A DNA stretch of 64,000 nucleotides from Corynebacterium sp. zg-331. GTDB taxonomy: Bacteria > Actinomycetota > Actinomycetes > Mycobacteriales > Mycobacteriaceae. Positions 1 through 9,555 of this stretch are shown here, in pieces. The notes below the pieces were generated by a model, which saw only the letters and a list, made by a program, of their open reading frames with translations, was not told where the DNA came from and searched no databases. The stretch lies in contig NZ_JACMYD010000001.1 of assembly GCF_014267345.1 (NCBI RefSeq), positions 620,001 to 684,000 on the forward strand, given 5' to 3'. Position 1 is the stretch's first letter. Each line of letters begins with the position of its first letter. The position numbers and the translations under genes are program-made.

Positions 1-253
1 GGGCATTACCGCCAACGCCGAGGTGTGCCGGGCCTACGTGGAGAACTCCATCGGCATCGTTACTTACCTCAACCCCTTCATCGGCCACCACAACGGCGAT
101 CTCATCGCCAAGGAGGCTGCCGCCACCGGGGCCAAAGTGCGAGACCTCGTGCTGGATAAGGGACTCATGGATAAAGAAACCCTGGACCGGGTCTTGTCCA
201 AAGAGAACCTGATGCACCCGGAGTTCCGCGGCACCATATATCTGGATGATTAA
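1..253 (+). CDS. aspA: Aspartate ammonia-lyase, C-terminal part (5' end outside window)
   Basis: The frame is already open at base 2 and encodes the last 83 residues. The stretch with [19 protein letters not shown], followed by a short helical tail rich in Lys and Asp, is the C-terminal signature of the aspartase/fumarase superfamily, in the aspartase branch. The enzyme deaminates L-aspartate to fumarate and ammonia. It is followed by a C4-dicarboxylate exchanger, a common pairing in which imported aspartate is turned into fumarate and succinate is exported. The catalytic loop and substrate residues lie outside the window, so aspartase rather than fumarase is inferred from the C-terminus and the neighbour. 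Confidence 0.88.
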   Translation, partial: GITANAEVCRAYVENSIGIVTYLNPFIGHHNGDLIAKEAAATGAKVRDLVLDKGLMDKETLDRVLSKENLMHPEFRGTIYLDD

Positions 254-312
254 GCCCGGCGGCTTAACCCATATCACAGAAGTTGCCCAGCCCATATCCC
301 GCACAGGATAAT

Positions 313-332
313 TGCGGTGCCATACAACCGCA
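313..332 (+). other. Small inverted repeat between aspA and the Dcu gene
   Basis: TGCGGT and ACCGCA pair perfectly around an 8-base loop in the 100-base gap after aspA. No T run follows, so it is not a canonical Rho-independent terminator. It could be an mRNA processing or attenuation hairpin, or chance. Confidence 0.25.
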
Positions 333-353
333 TATCGGAAAGGGCTTTCTCCG

Positions 354-1661
354 ATGCTTATCCTGCACATTGCGATCGTTCTCGCGGCGATCGTACTGGG
401 CGCCCGGCTCGGTTCCATCGCCATCGGCTTCGCCGGTGGCCTCGGCGTCTTGCTCCTGGGGCTCGCCGGCGTTCCGGTGAGCCGGGAGGATATTCCCTTC
501 GACGTCATTGGCATCATCATGGCGGTCATTGCCGCCATCGCTGCCATGCAGCGCGCCGGGGGAATGGATCTCCTGGTGTATTGGGCGGAGCGGTTCTTGC
601 GCCGCAATCCTCGCCAAATCACGTTCTGGGCTCCGGTGGTCACCTACCTCATGACGGTCTTTGCTGGCACCGGGCATACCTCTTTTTCCACGCTGCCGGT
701 GATCGTGGAGGTGGCCAAGGAGGGCAAGGTACGCCCCTCGCGGCCACTATCGGTGGCGGTGGTGGCCGCGCAGATGGGCATCGTCGCCTCGCCCATCTCG
801 GCAGCCGTGGTCTTTTTGGCCTCGATTCTCGAACCCCTGGGGGTGTCCTACCTCAGTCTGCTAGCGGTGGTGATACCGGCGACATTCCTGGCGATCTTTC
901 CCACCGCATGGCTGTGCAATCGGCTGGGCAAGGATTTAGAGCACGATCCCCACTACCGCGAACGCGTGGAGCAGGGCCTGGTCAAGAAACCCTCGATCGG
1001 ATCCGGATATACGCCCACCCGCGCCGCCACGGTCTCCGTGGGAATCTTCCTCGCCGCCATCGTGCTGGTGGTGCTCTATGCCACGCTCACTTCCTCCCAG
1101 GTGGGCCTCATCGAGGACCCCACGCTGCCGCGCAACGAGGCCATCATGGCACTCATGCTCAGTGCCGCCACCGTCATCGTCGTGGCGACCAAGATTCCGG
1201 CCGGAGATATCCTGTCCACCCAGGTTTTCCGCTCCGGTATGTCCGCCTGCGTCTGCGTGCTGGGCGTGGCCTGGCTGGGCACCACCATCATCAAGAACAA
1301 CATGGAGGGCATCGAATCGCTGGCCGGCTCCGTGCTCCAATCCAGCCCCTGGTTGCTGGCCGTGGTACTCTTCTTCGCCGCCGCGCTACTGTACTCTCAG
1401 GCGGCCACCACCCAGGCCCTCATGCCTGCCGCGCTGGCCATGGGGATCAGTCCGCTGACCGCCGTGGCCGCCTTTCCTGCGGTCTCAGCCCTCTTCGTGC
1501 TGCCCACCTATCCCACTTTGCTGGCCGCGGTGGAGATGGACGATACCGGCTCCACCCGCATCGGCAGGGCCGTGTTTAATCACCCGTTCCTCCTTCCAGG
1601 GGTGGTGTATACGGCCATCTCCGTAGCGCTGGGCTATCTCTTCGGCTCGGTTCTGCTCTGA
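354..1661 (+). CDS. Anaerobic C4-dicarboxylate transporter, DcuA/DcuB family
   Basis: This 435-residue, very hydrophobic protein has about ten to twelve predicted membrane segments. It carries family-typical stretches such as VFAGTGHTSFSTLPVI and QMGIVASPISAAVV. Dcu carriers exchange or take up fumarate, malate, aspartate and succinate, mainly during fumarate respiration. I chose the ATG with the purine-rich AAAGGG upstream; an in-frame start 14 codons earlier would add a non-family, non-hydrophobic tail. The length matches DcuA (about 433) and DcuB (about 446), and I cannot separate the two by eye. The preceding aspA suggests an aspartate/succinate exchange module. Confidence 0.9.
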   Translation: MLILHIAIVLAAIVLGARLGSIAIGFAGGLGVLLLGLAGVPVSREDIPFDVIGIIMAVIAAIAAMQRAGGMDLLVYWAERFLRRNPRQITFWAPVVTYLMTVFAGTGHTSFSTLPVIVEVAKEGKVRPSRPLSVAVVAAQMGIVASPISAAVVFLASILEPLGVSYLSLLAVVIPATFLAIFPTAWLCNRLGKDLEHDPHYRERVEQGLVKKPSIGSGYTPTRAATVSVGIFLAAIVLVVLYATLTSSQVGLIEDPTLPRNEAIMALMLSAATVIVVATKIPAGDILSTQVFRSGMSACVCVLGVAWLGTTIIKNNMEGIESLAGSVLQSSPWLLAVVLFFAAALLYSQAATTQALMPAALAMGISPLTAVAAFPAVSALFVLPTYPTLLAAVEMDDTGSTRIGRAVFNHPFLLPGVVYTAISVALGYLFGSVLL

Positions 1662-1677
1662 TCGCCGTCCGCACGGC

Positions 1678-1683
1678 TAGGCT
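1678..1683 (+). promoter_or_regulatory. Putative -10 element for fhs (leaderless-type start)
   Basis: TAGGCT lies 7 bases upstream of the fhs ATG, so transcription should begin at or very near the A of the start codon. The 12-base module GGCTAGGCTAGA around it also occurs before arc. I see no convincing -35 box. Inferred from spacing only. Confidence 0.45.
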
Positions 1684-1690
1684 AGAGGCC

Positions 1691-3337
1691 ATGAGCCTCA
1701 CCGACGTCGAGATTGCCCAGGCACACCGCCTCGAGCCCATTACCGAGATCGCCCGGCGCGCGGGCATCCCCGATACCGCACTCATCGCTTACGGCGCTAC
1801 CAAGGCCAAGGTGGATGTTCGCGCCCTGCCGCAGCGCAAGCTGGGCCGGCTCGTCCTGGTCACCGGGATGTCTCCCACCCCCGCGGGGGAGGGCAAGTCC
1901 ACCGTGTTGATCGGCCTGGCCGACGCGCTGCGCGCCGCGGGACACAACGCCATCGCCGCGCTGCGTGAGCCCTCCCAGGGGCCGGTCATGGGGATCAAGG
2001 GTGGGGCCGCTGGCGGGGGCTACGCTCAGGTGGTGCCCATGGAGGACATCAATCTGCACTTCACCGGCGATTTTCACGCGATCGCCGCGGCCACCAACAC
2101 GCTGGCGGCGCTCATCGATAATCATATTCATCAGGGCAACGCCTTGGGCATCGATCCGCGTCAGGTCACCTGGCAGCGTTGCCTGGACGTCAACGACCGT
2201 TCCCTGCGCGGGGTCATCACCGGCCTGGGTGGCAGGGCTCACGGCGTGCCCGCAGAAACCGGGTTCACCATCACCGCGGCCAGCGAGATCATGGCGGTGC
2301 TGGGCCTGGCGGAGGATGCGGCGGATCTCAAGGAACGCCTGGGCCGGATCACGATTGGATACACCTACTCCGGCGAGCCGGTAACGGCCTCGGACGTGCA
2401 GGCACAGGGCGCACTGGCGGTACTGCTCAAGGACGCCCTGCACCCGAACCTGGTGCAAACCTTGGGCGGTACCCCGGCCCTGGTGCACGGCGGCCCCTTC
2501 GCCAACATTGCCCACGGCTGCAACACGCTGCTGGCCACCCGCACCGCGTTGCAGTGCGGGGAGGTGGTGGTCACCGAGGCGGGCTTCGGCTCCGATCTGG
2601 GGGCGGAGAAGTTCTTCGATATCAAGGCCCGCTACGGGCTGGACGTGGCGGGTACCGTCGTCGTGGCCACCATCCGTTCCCTCAAGTTCAATGGTGCGGC
2701 GCAGGATTACTCGGTGGAGGATACCGAGGCGCTGCGCCGAGGTCTGGTCAATCTGGAGCGTCACGTGCGCAACGTGCGCAAGTTCGGGGTGGAACCTGTG
2801 GTGGCGCTGAATCTCTTTAGCGGGGATACCTCGGCGGAGCGTGCAATGATGCAACGGTGGGCCGAGGCGGAAGGCGTGCGGCTGTGCGAGGTGGAGGTAT
2901 GGGCGCACGGCGGGGCGGGGGCGAAGGAACTGGCCCAGACCGTCATGGAGAACCTCGGCGGGCCGGCGCGCCCACTCTACGATCCTCGAGATGGGGTGGA
3001 GGAATCCATCGCCATCATCGCCAGGGAAATCTACGGCGCCGAGGCGGTGGAGTTTTCCCCCAGGGCGAAGAAGGATCTCGTGCTGCTGCGCCGCCACGGT
3101 TGGGATCGGCTGCCGGTGTGCATCTCCAAGACCCAGTACTCCTTCAGCGACGATCCCTCCGCACTCGGCGCACCGCAAGGTCATACCCTGCACGTGCGCG
3201 AATTGATTCCGCGCACCGGGGCCGGCTTCGTGGTGGTGCTGACCGGGAATGTGATGACCATGCCGGGTCTGCCCAAGAAGCCCGCGGCCAACGCCATCGA
3301 CATTGACCCCGATGGGACCGTCAGCGGCCTGTTCTAA
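1691..3337 (+). CDS. fhs: Formate-tetrahydrofolate ligase
   Basis: This ATP-dependent enzyme joins formate to tetrahydrofolate, giving 10-formyl-THF for purine and formyl-Met synthesis. The 548 residues match the family length (about 555). The ATP loop TPAGEGKST is at residues 63-71. Further family stretches are REPSQGPVMGIKGGAAGGG and the C-terminal GNVMTMPGLPKKPAANAIDID. The start follows a TAGGCT -10 by only 7 bases, suggesting a leaderless mRNA. The stop codon overlaps the convergent RecB-like gene by 4 bases. Confidence 0.96.
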   Translation: MSLTDVEIAQAHRLEPITEIARRAGIPDTALIAYGATKAKVDVRALPQRKLGRLVLVTGMSPTPAGEGKSTVLIGLADALRAAGHNAIAALREPSQGPVMGIKGGAAGGGYAQVVPMEDINLHFTGDFHAIAAATNTLAALIDNHIHQGNALGIDPRQVTWQRCLDVNDRSLRGVITGLGGRAHGVPAETGFTITAASEIMAVLGLAEDAADLKERLGRITIGYTYSGEPVTASDVQAQGALAVLLKDALHPNLVQTLGGTPALVHGGPFANIAHGCNTLLATRTALQCGEVVVTEAGFGSDLGAEKFFDIKARYGLDVAGTVVVATIRSLKFNGAAQDYSVEDTEALRRGLVNLERHVRNVRKFGVEPVVALNLFSGDTSAERAMMQRWAEAEGVRLCEVEVWAHGGAGAKELAQTVMENLGGPARPLYDPRDGVEESIAIIAREIYGAEAVEFSPRAKKDLVLLRRHGWDRLPVCISKTQYSFSDDPSALGAPQGHTLHVRELIPRTGAGFVVVLTGNVMTMPGLPKKPAANAIDIDPDGTVSGLF

Positions 3338-4128
3338 CCCTCGTCTCCGGGCCAGCCGGGGTACTCCGGCGGGGTGCCGCCAAAAGCGGGGCAGTGTTCC
3401 TGGAAGGAACACCAGCCGCATAGCTTGGAGGTCTTGGGGGCAAAGGTTCCCTCCCGACCATCGCTGACGATATCCCCCCATAGCCGGGCGAGATCGCGCT
3501 CGAAGTATTCCAGCTCCTCCTTGGAAGGGGCCAGCACCATGTCGTCGCGTACCTTAAGGTACATGAGGCGGAGCTGATCGGGGATGCGTCCGTGCAACCG
3601 CCAGTACACCAGGGCGTAGAAGCGCATCTGAAATTGAGCGCTCTGGGAGTAGCGCGGCAGCGGCTTCTTACCGGTTTTATAGTCGACCACGCGCACCTGC
3701 CCGGTGGGGGCGATGTCGATGCGGTCAATAAATCCGCGCACCGGCACCCCGTTGGGTAGGGTGGTTCCCACGTATTGCTCGCAGGAGTGAGCGTCGAATC
3801 CCTGGGGGTTTTCCATCATGAAGTACCCCTTGAGCAGGCCGCGGCACTCCACTAAAAAGGGGTAGGTCTTCGGCACCAGCTCCCGCAGTTCCGGGTCCTG
3901 CTGACACATCTTTTCCCAGTTGGGCGCGAGCCTCTTGACGGCGGCGGGGTAGTCGCGCTCAGAGCGTGGCCAAGAATGCAATTCCTCGAGAACAGCGTGC
4001 ACAAGGGTGCCCTTGACCTGGGCCACGGTGGCGGGCTCGGGAAGCTTATCGATGGCGCGGAAACGATAGAGCAGCGGACATTGCTGGTAGTCGTTGGCGC
4101 GCGAGGGGGAAAGGGCCGGAGAGCTCAT
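3334..4128 (-). CDS. RecB-family (PD-(D/E)XK) nuclease with probable 4Fe-4S cluster
   Basis: This 264-residue protein resembles the stand-alone RecB/Cas4-like nuclease domain of actinobacteria. It begins with LSPSRANDYQQCP (Cys17). GTLVHAVLEEL and DRIDIAPTGQVRVVDYKTGK follow and supply the nuclease acidic residues and Lys. It ends with a CxxC-x5-C cluster (Cys237, Cys240, Cys246). Four cysteines split between the two ends are typical of the iron-sulfur 'staple' in AddB/Cas4-type nucleases. A role in DNA repair is inferred from the family; there is no helicase or CRISPR gene nearby. A TAGGCT -10 lies 8 bases before the ATG, and the start is 34 bases from that of the divergent aminopeptidase. 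Confidence 0.85.
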   Translation of the reverse strand: MSSPALSPSRANDYQQCPLLYRFRAIDKLPEPATVAQVKGTLVHAVLEELHSWPRSERDYPAAVKRLAPNWEKMCQQDPELRELVPKTYPFLVECRGLLKGYFMMENPQGFDAHSCEQYVGTTLPNGVPVRGFIDRIDIAPTGQVRVVDYKTGKKPLPRYSQSAQFQMRFYALVYWRLHGRIPDQLRLMYLKVRDDMVLAPSKEELEYFERDLARLWGDIVSDGREGTFAPKTSKLCGWCSFQEHCPAFGGTPPEYPGWPGDEG

Positions 4129-4136
4129 GGCTTACC

Positions 4137-4142
4137 AGCCTA
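4137..4142 (-). promoter_or_regulatory. Putative -10 for the RecB-like gene
   Basis: TAGGCT on the minus strand lies 8 bases before the ATG. The whole divergent gap to the aminopeptidase gene is only 34 bases, so both promoters must overlap. No -35 is evident. Confidence 0.4.
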
Positions 4143-4162
4143 ACCATGATTGACTAGAGAGC

Positions 4163-5383
4163 ATGAATGAAAGCATCGACTTCCTCGATTTCCTGTCCGC
4201 CTCTCCCAGCGCGGCCCACGCCGCCCACGAGGTAGGCCGCCGCCTGGGTTTTAGCCCGGTGGATCCGGCCACGACCTGGGAGCTGCCGTCCGGGGGATAC
4301 CTGCTGCGCCGAGGCGGGGCCATCATCGCGTGGTGGATTCCGGATTCCGTGGGCCCGGATTCCGGTGTGCGCATCATCGGGGCGCACACCGATTCGCCTG
4401 GTTTCATGCTCAAACCTCAGCCGGAGCGACGCAGCACGGGCTGGCCACAGGCCGGGGTGGAGGTTTACGGTGGGCCGTTGCTGTCCTCCTGGTTCGATCG
4501 AGAGTTATGCCTGGCCGGGGAGGTGGTACTAGCGGATGGTTCCAGCACCCTGATCCGCACGGAGCCGGTATTTCGGCTGCCCCGCCTGGCCATTCATCTC
4601 GACCGCGACGCGGAGATCAACAGGCAAACGCACGTGCAACCGATTCTCACGCTGGAAGAGGCCACGGTCAGCGAGGTCATCGCCCAGGCCGCGGGTGTCG
4701 CACCCGAGGATATCTTCGGCCACGAACTTATCCTTGCGGACGCCCAGCCGGGGCTGCTCAGCGGGGATCTGCTGGCCTCGGGCAGGCTGGACAATCTGAC
4801 CTCGGTATACGCGGGAATGCGCGCGCTTGACCGGGCGGTAACCTCCGGGGAGGCTGGTCAGGATGTGTGGATGCTGGCAGCCTTCGACCACGAGGAGGTC
4901 GGCAGCGCCAGCACGCGCGGGGCGGCCGGACCCCTGCTGGGAGAGGTGCTCGATCGCATCGCGGTCGCCTGTGGGATCGATCCACGTCCCATGTATGCGC
5001 GTTCCACCATGGTCTCGGCCGATGCCGCCCACGCGGTGCACCCCAATTATCCGGAGAAACACGATTCCGAGCACCGCCCGCTGCTCAATCACGGACCGGT
5101 GATGAAGATCAACGCCAATCAGCGCTATGCCTCCACCGCGGCCACCACGGCAATGTGGCGGCGCTGCTGCGCGGCCGCCGGGGTACCCACCCAGATCTTT
5201 GCCGGTAATAACGCGGTGCCCTGCGGTTCCACCATTGGGCCGATCTCCGCCACGCGCCTGGGCATCGACACGGTAGATGTGGGCATCCCGCTGCTATCCA
5301 TGCATTCGGCCCGCGAGGTGTGCGGGGCCCAGGACATGGTGTGGTTCCGGGAGGCTCTTGAGGCATACTTGATCGACAGCTAG
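4163..5383 (+). CDS. M18 family aminopeptidase (aspartyl aminopeptidase type)
   Basis: This 406-residue zinc aminopeptidase removes N-terminal residues from peptides in the cytoplasm. The metal ligands sit in the M18 motifs GAHTDSPGF (His75), GRLDNLTSVYAG, AFDHEEVGS and the C-terminal GIPLLSMHSAREVCG. The length matches bacterial M18 enzymes (about 420-430). It stands between the divergent nuclease gene and trmI, with 30 bases to the latter, and may share its transcript. Confidence 0.93.
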   Translation: MNESIDFLDFLSASPSAAHAAHEVGRRLGFSPVDPATTWELPSGGYLLRRGGAIIAWWIPDSVGPDSGVRIIGAHTDSPGFMLKPQPERRSTGWPQAGVEVYGGPLLSSWFDRELCLAGEVVLADGSSTLIRTEPVFRLPRLAIHLDRDAEINRQTHVQPILTLEEATVSEVIAQAAGVAPEDIFGHELILADAQPGLLSGDLLASGRLDNLTSVYAGMRALDRAVTSGEAGQDVWMLAAFDHEEVGSASTRGAAGPLLGEVLDRIAVACGIDPRPMYARSTMVSADAAHAVHPNYPEKHDSEHRPLLNHGPVMKINANQRYASTAATTAMWRRCCAAAGVPTQIFAGNNAVPCGSTIGPISATRLGIDTVDVGIPLLSMHSAREVCGAQDMVWFREALEAYLIDS

Positions 5384-5413
5384 GTATCCCGTCTTTAAGG
5401 AGAAACACCCCTC

Positions 5414-6250
5414 ATGGCCTACTCCGGCCCGTTCCAGCCCGGCGATCGCGTTCAGCTTACCGACGCCAAGCGGCGGCATTTCACCATCGTGCTCACCGAA
5501 GGCGGGGTATTCCATACCCACAAGGGGCAGATCTTTCACGACGACATCATCGGTCTCGATGAGGGCAGCGTGGTGCGTTCCGTCCAGGGCAGCGAGTTTC
5601 TCCTGTTCCGCCACCTGCTCGTCGATCACGTCCTGTCCATGCCCCGCGGGGCGGCCGTGATTTATCCCAAGGATGCCGCCCAGATTCTGGTGGAGGGCGA
5701 TATCTTCCCCGGCGCGCGGGTGCTGGAGGCAGGCGCGGGTTCTGGTGCGCTGTCGATGTCCCTGCTGCGAGCGGTGGGGGAGAAGGGGGAGGTGTTTTCC
5801 TACGAGATCCGCAAGGATCACCTAGAGTACGCCGAGAATAACGTGGACGACTACTTCGGTTCCCGCCCCTCCAACTGGCACCCACGCCTGGGAGACTTTG
5901 GCCAGGTGCGCGCCGCGGATCTCGGCGGGCCGGTAGATCGGATCATCTTGGACATGGTGGAGCCCTGGCATTTCCTGGATACCGCCCGCGATCTGCTGAT
6001 CCCCGGCGGTGTGCTGATGACCTACGTAGCCACCGTGCCGCAGCTGATGAACACGATGGAGACGATCCGCGAGCTGCGATGCTTCGCGGAACCGCGCGCT
6101 TGGGAGTCCCTGGTGCGTGATTGGCGGGTGGAGGGTCTGGCCACCCGCCCGGAGCACCGAATGAACGCGCACACGGCCTTCCTGGTGAGCGCGCGTCGGC
6201 TGGCCAATGGGGTGACACCGCCGCGCCCGCAGCGTAAGGCGCGTCGATAG
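5414..6250 (+). CDS. trmI: tRNA (adenine-58-N1)-methyltransferase TrmI
   Basis: This 278-residue enzyme methylates A58 in the T-loop of tRNAs with S-adenosylmethionine. The N-terminal beta domain (about residues 1-75) precedes a Rossmann methyltransferase. Motif I is LEAGAGSGALSMSLLRAVG, and IILDMVEPW is the catalytic region. AAGGAGAAA precedes the ATG at good spacing. It lies immediately upstream of arc, as in the mycobacterial mpa locus. Confidence 0.94.
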   Translation: MAYSGPFQPGDRVQLTDAKRRHFTIVLTEGGVFHTHKGQIFHDDIIGLDEGSVVRSVQGSEFLLFRHLLVDHVLSMPRGAAVIYPKDAAQILVEGDIFPGARVLEAGAGSGALSMSLLRAVGEKGEVFSYEIRKDHLEYAENNVDDYFGSRPSNWHPRLGDFGQVRAADLGGPVDRIILDMVEPWHFLDTARDLLIPGGVLMTYVATVPQLMNTMETIRELRCFAEPRAWESLVRDWRVEGLATRPEHRMNAHTAFLVSARRLANGVTPPRPQRKARR

Positions 6251-6267
6251 CCGTTATTTGCTTAGGC

Positions 6268-6273
6268 TAGGCT
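6268..6273 (+). promoter_or_regulatory. Putative -10 of the arc-dop-pup-pafA operon
   Basis: TAGGCT ends 6 bases before the arc ATG, within the module GGCTAGGCTAGA also seen before fhs. Two further overlapping -10-like copies (bases 6263-6268 and 6273-6278) leave the exact hexamer open. A leaderless arc mRNA is inferred. Confidence 0.42.
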
Positions 6274-6279
6274 AGACAC

Positions 6280-7842
6280 ATGACCAGCCCACGCCCCGAC
6301 ACCTGGACACTCGATCTTGCCGATGAGGTCAAGGAGCTCAAGCGCAACAACAAGTATCTGGGGGAGCGCAACGCCAAGCTGGCGGAGATGCTGAAGTCTT
6401 CCCGCGACAAGCTCTCTAACCTCTATCAACAGCTTGAGGAGATGGCCGCGCCGCCCTCAACCTATGGTACGTTCCTGGAACGCTCGGACGATGGCTCCTC
6501 GGCCGAGATCATGAGCCAGGGGCGGCGGCTGCGCGTGCCCATGTCCCCGATGGTATGCCTGGCCGATCTCATGCCGGGCGCAGAGGTCCGCCTGGGCCAG
6601 GGCCACCAGCTGCTAGAGGGCACCGGTTTTCGCACCACCGGGCAATTGGCCACCATCCAGCAGCTCATGGGGCGGCATCGGGCCGTGGTGGAGGATTCCA
6701 CGGGGGACAAGCAGGTCATCCGCCTGGCCGGCCCGCTGCTGGAGCACCCACCCAAGGTGGGCGACACGCTCATCTACGACCCCAAATCCGCCTATGGCTT
6801 CGAGGTCGTGCCCCACTCCGAGGTCGCCCAGCTTTCCTTGGAGGAGGTCCCCAGCGTCACCTACGAGGACATCGGGGGATTGGACGCCCAGATCGAGCAG
6901 ATTCACGACGCCGTGGAGCTCCCCTTTAGTCATCCGGAGCTCTACGCCGCCTACGATCTACGTCCGCCCAAGGGGGTCTTGCTCTACGGGCCTCCGGGGT
7001 GTGGAAAGACGCTGATCGCCAAGGCCGTGGCGCACTCGCTATCCCGACGCGGCGGCTCGGCCGCCTACTTCTTCAACGTCAAGGGCCCGGAACTGCTCAA
7101 CAAGTACGTGGGGGAAACCGAGCGGCAAATTCGCACGATCTTTGAGCGCGCCCGGGAGTTGGCCTCCGGGGGGAGGCCGGTGATCATCTTCTTTGACGAG
7201 ATGGAGTCGCTCTTTCGCACCCGCGGCTCCGGACGCAGTTCGGATGTGGAGACCACCATCGTGCCTCAGCTGCTCACGGAGCTCGACGGGGTCGAAAGCC
7301 TCCACAATGTGATCGTCATCGGCGCCACCAACCGCGAGGAGCTGATCGATCCGGCGATCTTGCGGCCCGGGCGCCTGGACGTCAAGATCCGCATCGAGCG
7401 CCCTGGCCCCGAGGCCGCACGCGATATCTTCCGCCGCTACATCAGCGGGGTTATTCCCGTGGCGCAGCCCACGGAGGAACTCATCGAGGCCGCCGTGGCG
7501 GAGATGTTTGCCCCGCGCCCCTACGTGGAGTTGACCTTAAGCGACGGCTCCACGGCGGTGCTCCACTACGGGGACTTCGCCTCCGGGGCTATGATCGCCA
7601 ACGTGGTGGATCGGGCCAAGAAGATCGCCATCAAGGAGCACCTAGCCGGGGCCTCCCGCGCGGGCATCAGCGCCGACCACATGCGCGCCGCAGTGGCGGC
7701 GGAACAGCGCGAAAGCGAGGATTTGCCTAATACCTCCAACCCGGAGGAATGGTCGCGCATCGTCGGACGCCAGGACGCGCGCGTGATCGAGGCCCGGGCA
7801 CTTCGATATGGTGAGAGCCATGGCACGGTTCCTGGGAACTGA
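6280..7842 (+). CDS. arc: Proteasome-associated-type AAA+ ATPase ARC/Mpa
   Basis: This 520-residue ring ATPase unfolds pupylated proteins. An N-terminal coiled coil (about residues 10-50) that would bind Pup is followed by OB-type domains (about 65-190). The single AAA module has Walker A GPPGCGKT at about 237-244 and Walker B IIFFDEME at about 302-309, and ends with a helical domain. The mycobacterial homologue ends in a QYL tail that docks into the 20S core; here the C-terminus is SHGTVPGN, so that tail is absent. This agrees with the absence of proteasome genes. The reading frame overlaps the start of dop by 23 bases. Confidence 0.95.
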   Translation: MTSPRPDTWTLDLADEVKELKRNNKYLGERNAKLAEMLKSSRDKLSNLYQQLEEMAAPPSTYGTFLERSDDGSSAEIMSQGRRLRVPMSPMVCLADLMPGAEVRLGQGHQLLEGTGFRTTGQLATIQQLMGRHRAVVEDSTGDKQVIRLAGPLLEHPPKVGDTLIYDPKSAYGFEVVPHSEVAQLSLEEVPSVTYEDIGGLDAQIEQIHDAVELPFSHPELYAAYDLRPPKGVLLYGPPGCGKTLIAKAVAHSLSRRGGSAAYFFNVKGPELLNKYVGETERQIRTIFERARELASGGRPVIIFFDEMESLFRTRGSGRSSDVETTIVPQLLTELDGVESLHNVIVIGATNREELIDPAILRPGRLDVKIRIERPGPEAARDIFRRYISGVIPVAQPTEELIEAAVAEMFAPRPYVELTLSDGSTAVLHYGDFASGAMIANVVDRAKKIAIKEHLAGASRAGISADHMRAAVAAEQRESEDLPNTSNPEEWSRIVGRQDARVIEARALRYGESHGTVPGN

Positions 7843-9340
7843 AACGGAGTACGGGATCGCCACGCCCAGCGAACCCGGGCTCAGCCCCATTATCACCTCC
7901 AGCCACGCGGTGGTGGCCTACGCCGCCGCGCACACCGGGGCGCGCTCGCGCTGGGATTATCAGGACGAATCGCCCCTGCGAGATACCCGCGGCTTCGATC
8001 TGCGCCGCTACCACACGGTTCCGGTGGTGGACCCGGACGCGGTAGGCGTGGCCAACGTCATGTTGCCCAACGGCGCCCGGCTCTACGTCGATCACGCCCA
8101 CCCGGAGTATTCCTCCCCGGAGTGCGCCGATGCCTGGCAGGCCCTGCTCTACGACGCCGCCGGGGACGTCATCATTTCCCAGGCCATCCGGGATGTGCAA
8201 CGGCTCAGCGAACACAACACCTCCGTGCTCAAGGGACACGAACCCTGCCCACCGCTGAAAATCTATAAAAACAACGTGGATGGCAAGGGGGCATCCTACG
8301 GATCCCACGAAAACTATCATTATTCCCGGGACACGGACTTCGAGGAACTCAGCCAGGCCCTCATTCCCTTCTTCGTCACCCGCCAGGTCCTGGTGGGGGC
8401 CGGACGCATGGGCATCGGCGAGGAAAGCCAGGACGACGGGTTCCAGATCTCGCAGCGCGCCGATTACTTCCGCCAGGAGGTCTCCCTAGAGACCACGCTC
8501 AACCGGGGCATCATCAATACCCGCGACGAGCCTCACGCCGATGCCGAGCGCTACGGCCGCCTGCATGTCATCGTGGGCGATGCCAACCGCTCGCACACCT
8601 CCACGCTGCTCAAGCTCGGAATGACCTCCCTGGTCATCGACGCCGTGGAGGCCGAGGTGGACTTTAGTGATCTGCGCCTGTGCGACCCAGTGGGGGATCT
8701 CACCCGCGTTTCCCGGGACCTCGATCTGCGTGTGCGTCTAGCGCTTCGCGACGGCCGCGAGCTCACCGCCCTGGAGATCCTGGCTCAGTACCGGGCGCGC
8801 GTGCGCCCGCTCAGCGCGACGGACGCACGGGTGCTCGCCGCCTGGGACGAAGCCGCGGCCCTGCTGGCCCACGACCCGATGGCGGCCGCGCACCTGCTGG
8901 ACTGGGTGGCCAAGTACGCGCTCATCCGCGCCTACCAGGAACGCGGGGCGACGCCCGGGGATCCCCGACTGCGCCTAATCGATCTGCAATACAGCGACGT
9001 GGATCCGCAGCGCAGCCTCTATAGTGCGCTGGTGCGCAAGAAAAGAATGCGCACCCTGCTCAGCGCCGAGGAGATTGCCCGAGCCGCCGTCGCACCGCCG
9101 GCCCACTCCCGGGCGTGGCTGCGCGGCCAGCTCCTGGCTCGCTTCCCGGCAGAGATCGCCGCGGCCAGCTGGCAGTCCCTCGCTCTCGATGATCTGCGTC
9201 TTTCTATGCCAGAAGTCGGCCGCCTCACCGAGGCCGAGGTCGGCGACCTGGTAGCCAGGGCCACCAGCGCCGCCGAGGTCCTGCGCGGCCTGGAAAAACG
9301 CGGCTACTCCGTCCACCATTACACCCCTTCCACTGCCTAA
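7820..9340 (+). CDS. dop: Depupylase / Pup deamidase Dop
   Basis: This 506-residue carboxylate-amine ligase-like enzyme deamidates the C-terminal Gln of Pup and also removes Pup from substrates. It starts [16 protein letters not shown], the nucleotide-binding strand of the Dop/PafA fold. It has the loop at about residues 35-75 ([10 protein letters not shown] to the RRYH region) that distinguishes Dop from PafA. I chose the ATG preceded by GGTGAGA; another ATG lies four codons earlier. Dop is needed here because Pup ends in Gln. Confidence 0.95.
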   Translation: MARFLGTETEYGIATPSEPGLSPIITSSHAVVAYAAAHTGARSRWDYQDESPLRDTRGFDLRRYHTVPVVDPDAVGVANVMLPNGARLYVDHAHPEYSSPECADAWQALLYDAAGDVIISQAIRDVQRLSEHNTSVLKGHEPCPPLKIYKNNVDGKGASYGSHENYHYSRDTDFEELSQALIPFFVTRQVLVGAGRMGIGEESQDDGFQISQRADYFRQEVSLETTLNRGIINTRDEPHADAERYGRLHVIVGDANRSHTSTLLKLGMTSLVIDAVEAEVDFSDLRLCDPVGDLTRVSRDLDLRVRLALRDGRELTALEILAQYRARVRPLSATDARVLAAWDEAAALLAHDPMAAAHLLDWVAKYALIRAYQERGATPGDPRLRLIDLQYSDVDPQRSLYSALVRKKRMRTLLSAEEIARAAVAPPAHSRAWLRGQLLARFPAEIAAASWQSLALDDLRLSMPEVGRLTEAEVGDLVARATSAAEVLRGLEKRGYSVHHYTPSTA

Positions 9341-9358
9341 CCCAAGGAGGTCTTTGCC

Positions 9359-9550
9359 TTGTCCGAGCACACTCACCTTCACCGCACCGCCGACGGCAAC
9401 CAGGACGATCCCGCAGGAGAGGCCCTGGATCACGCCCAGGTGCAGATCAACACCCAAGGCACCGACGACCTCCTCGACGAGATCGACGGCCTCCTGGAGG
9501 ACAACGCCGAGGAGTTCGTCAACTCCTACGTTCAGAAGGGCGGACAATAA
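9359..9550 (+). CDS. pup: Prokaryotic ubiquitin-like protein Pup
   Basis: This 63-residue, acidic, probably disordered modifier is attached to substrate lysines through its C-terminus. The C-terminal half, DDLLDEIDGLLEDNAEEF, forms the helix that binds Arc and PafA. The protein ends VQKGGQ, so it is made in the Gln form and must be deamidated by Dop before PafA can use it. The start is TTG, supported by a strong AAGGAGG 9 bases upstream. It lies between dop and pafA with 5 bases to pafA. Confidence 0.97.
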   Translation: MSEHTHLHRTADGNQDDPAGEALDHAQVQINTQGTDDLLDEIDGLLEDNAEEFVNSYVQKGGQ

Positions 9551-9555
9551 GAGCC

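Noticed and set aside
1682..3481. Long minus-strand open frame (about 599 codons) opposite fhs
   Set aside because: It mirrors fhs, which has full family motifs. The product is His/Gly/Arg-rich low-complexity sequence typical of antisense frames in high-GC DNA.
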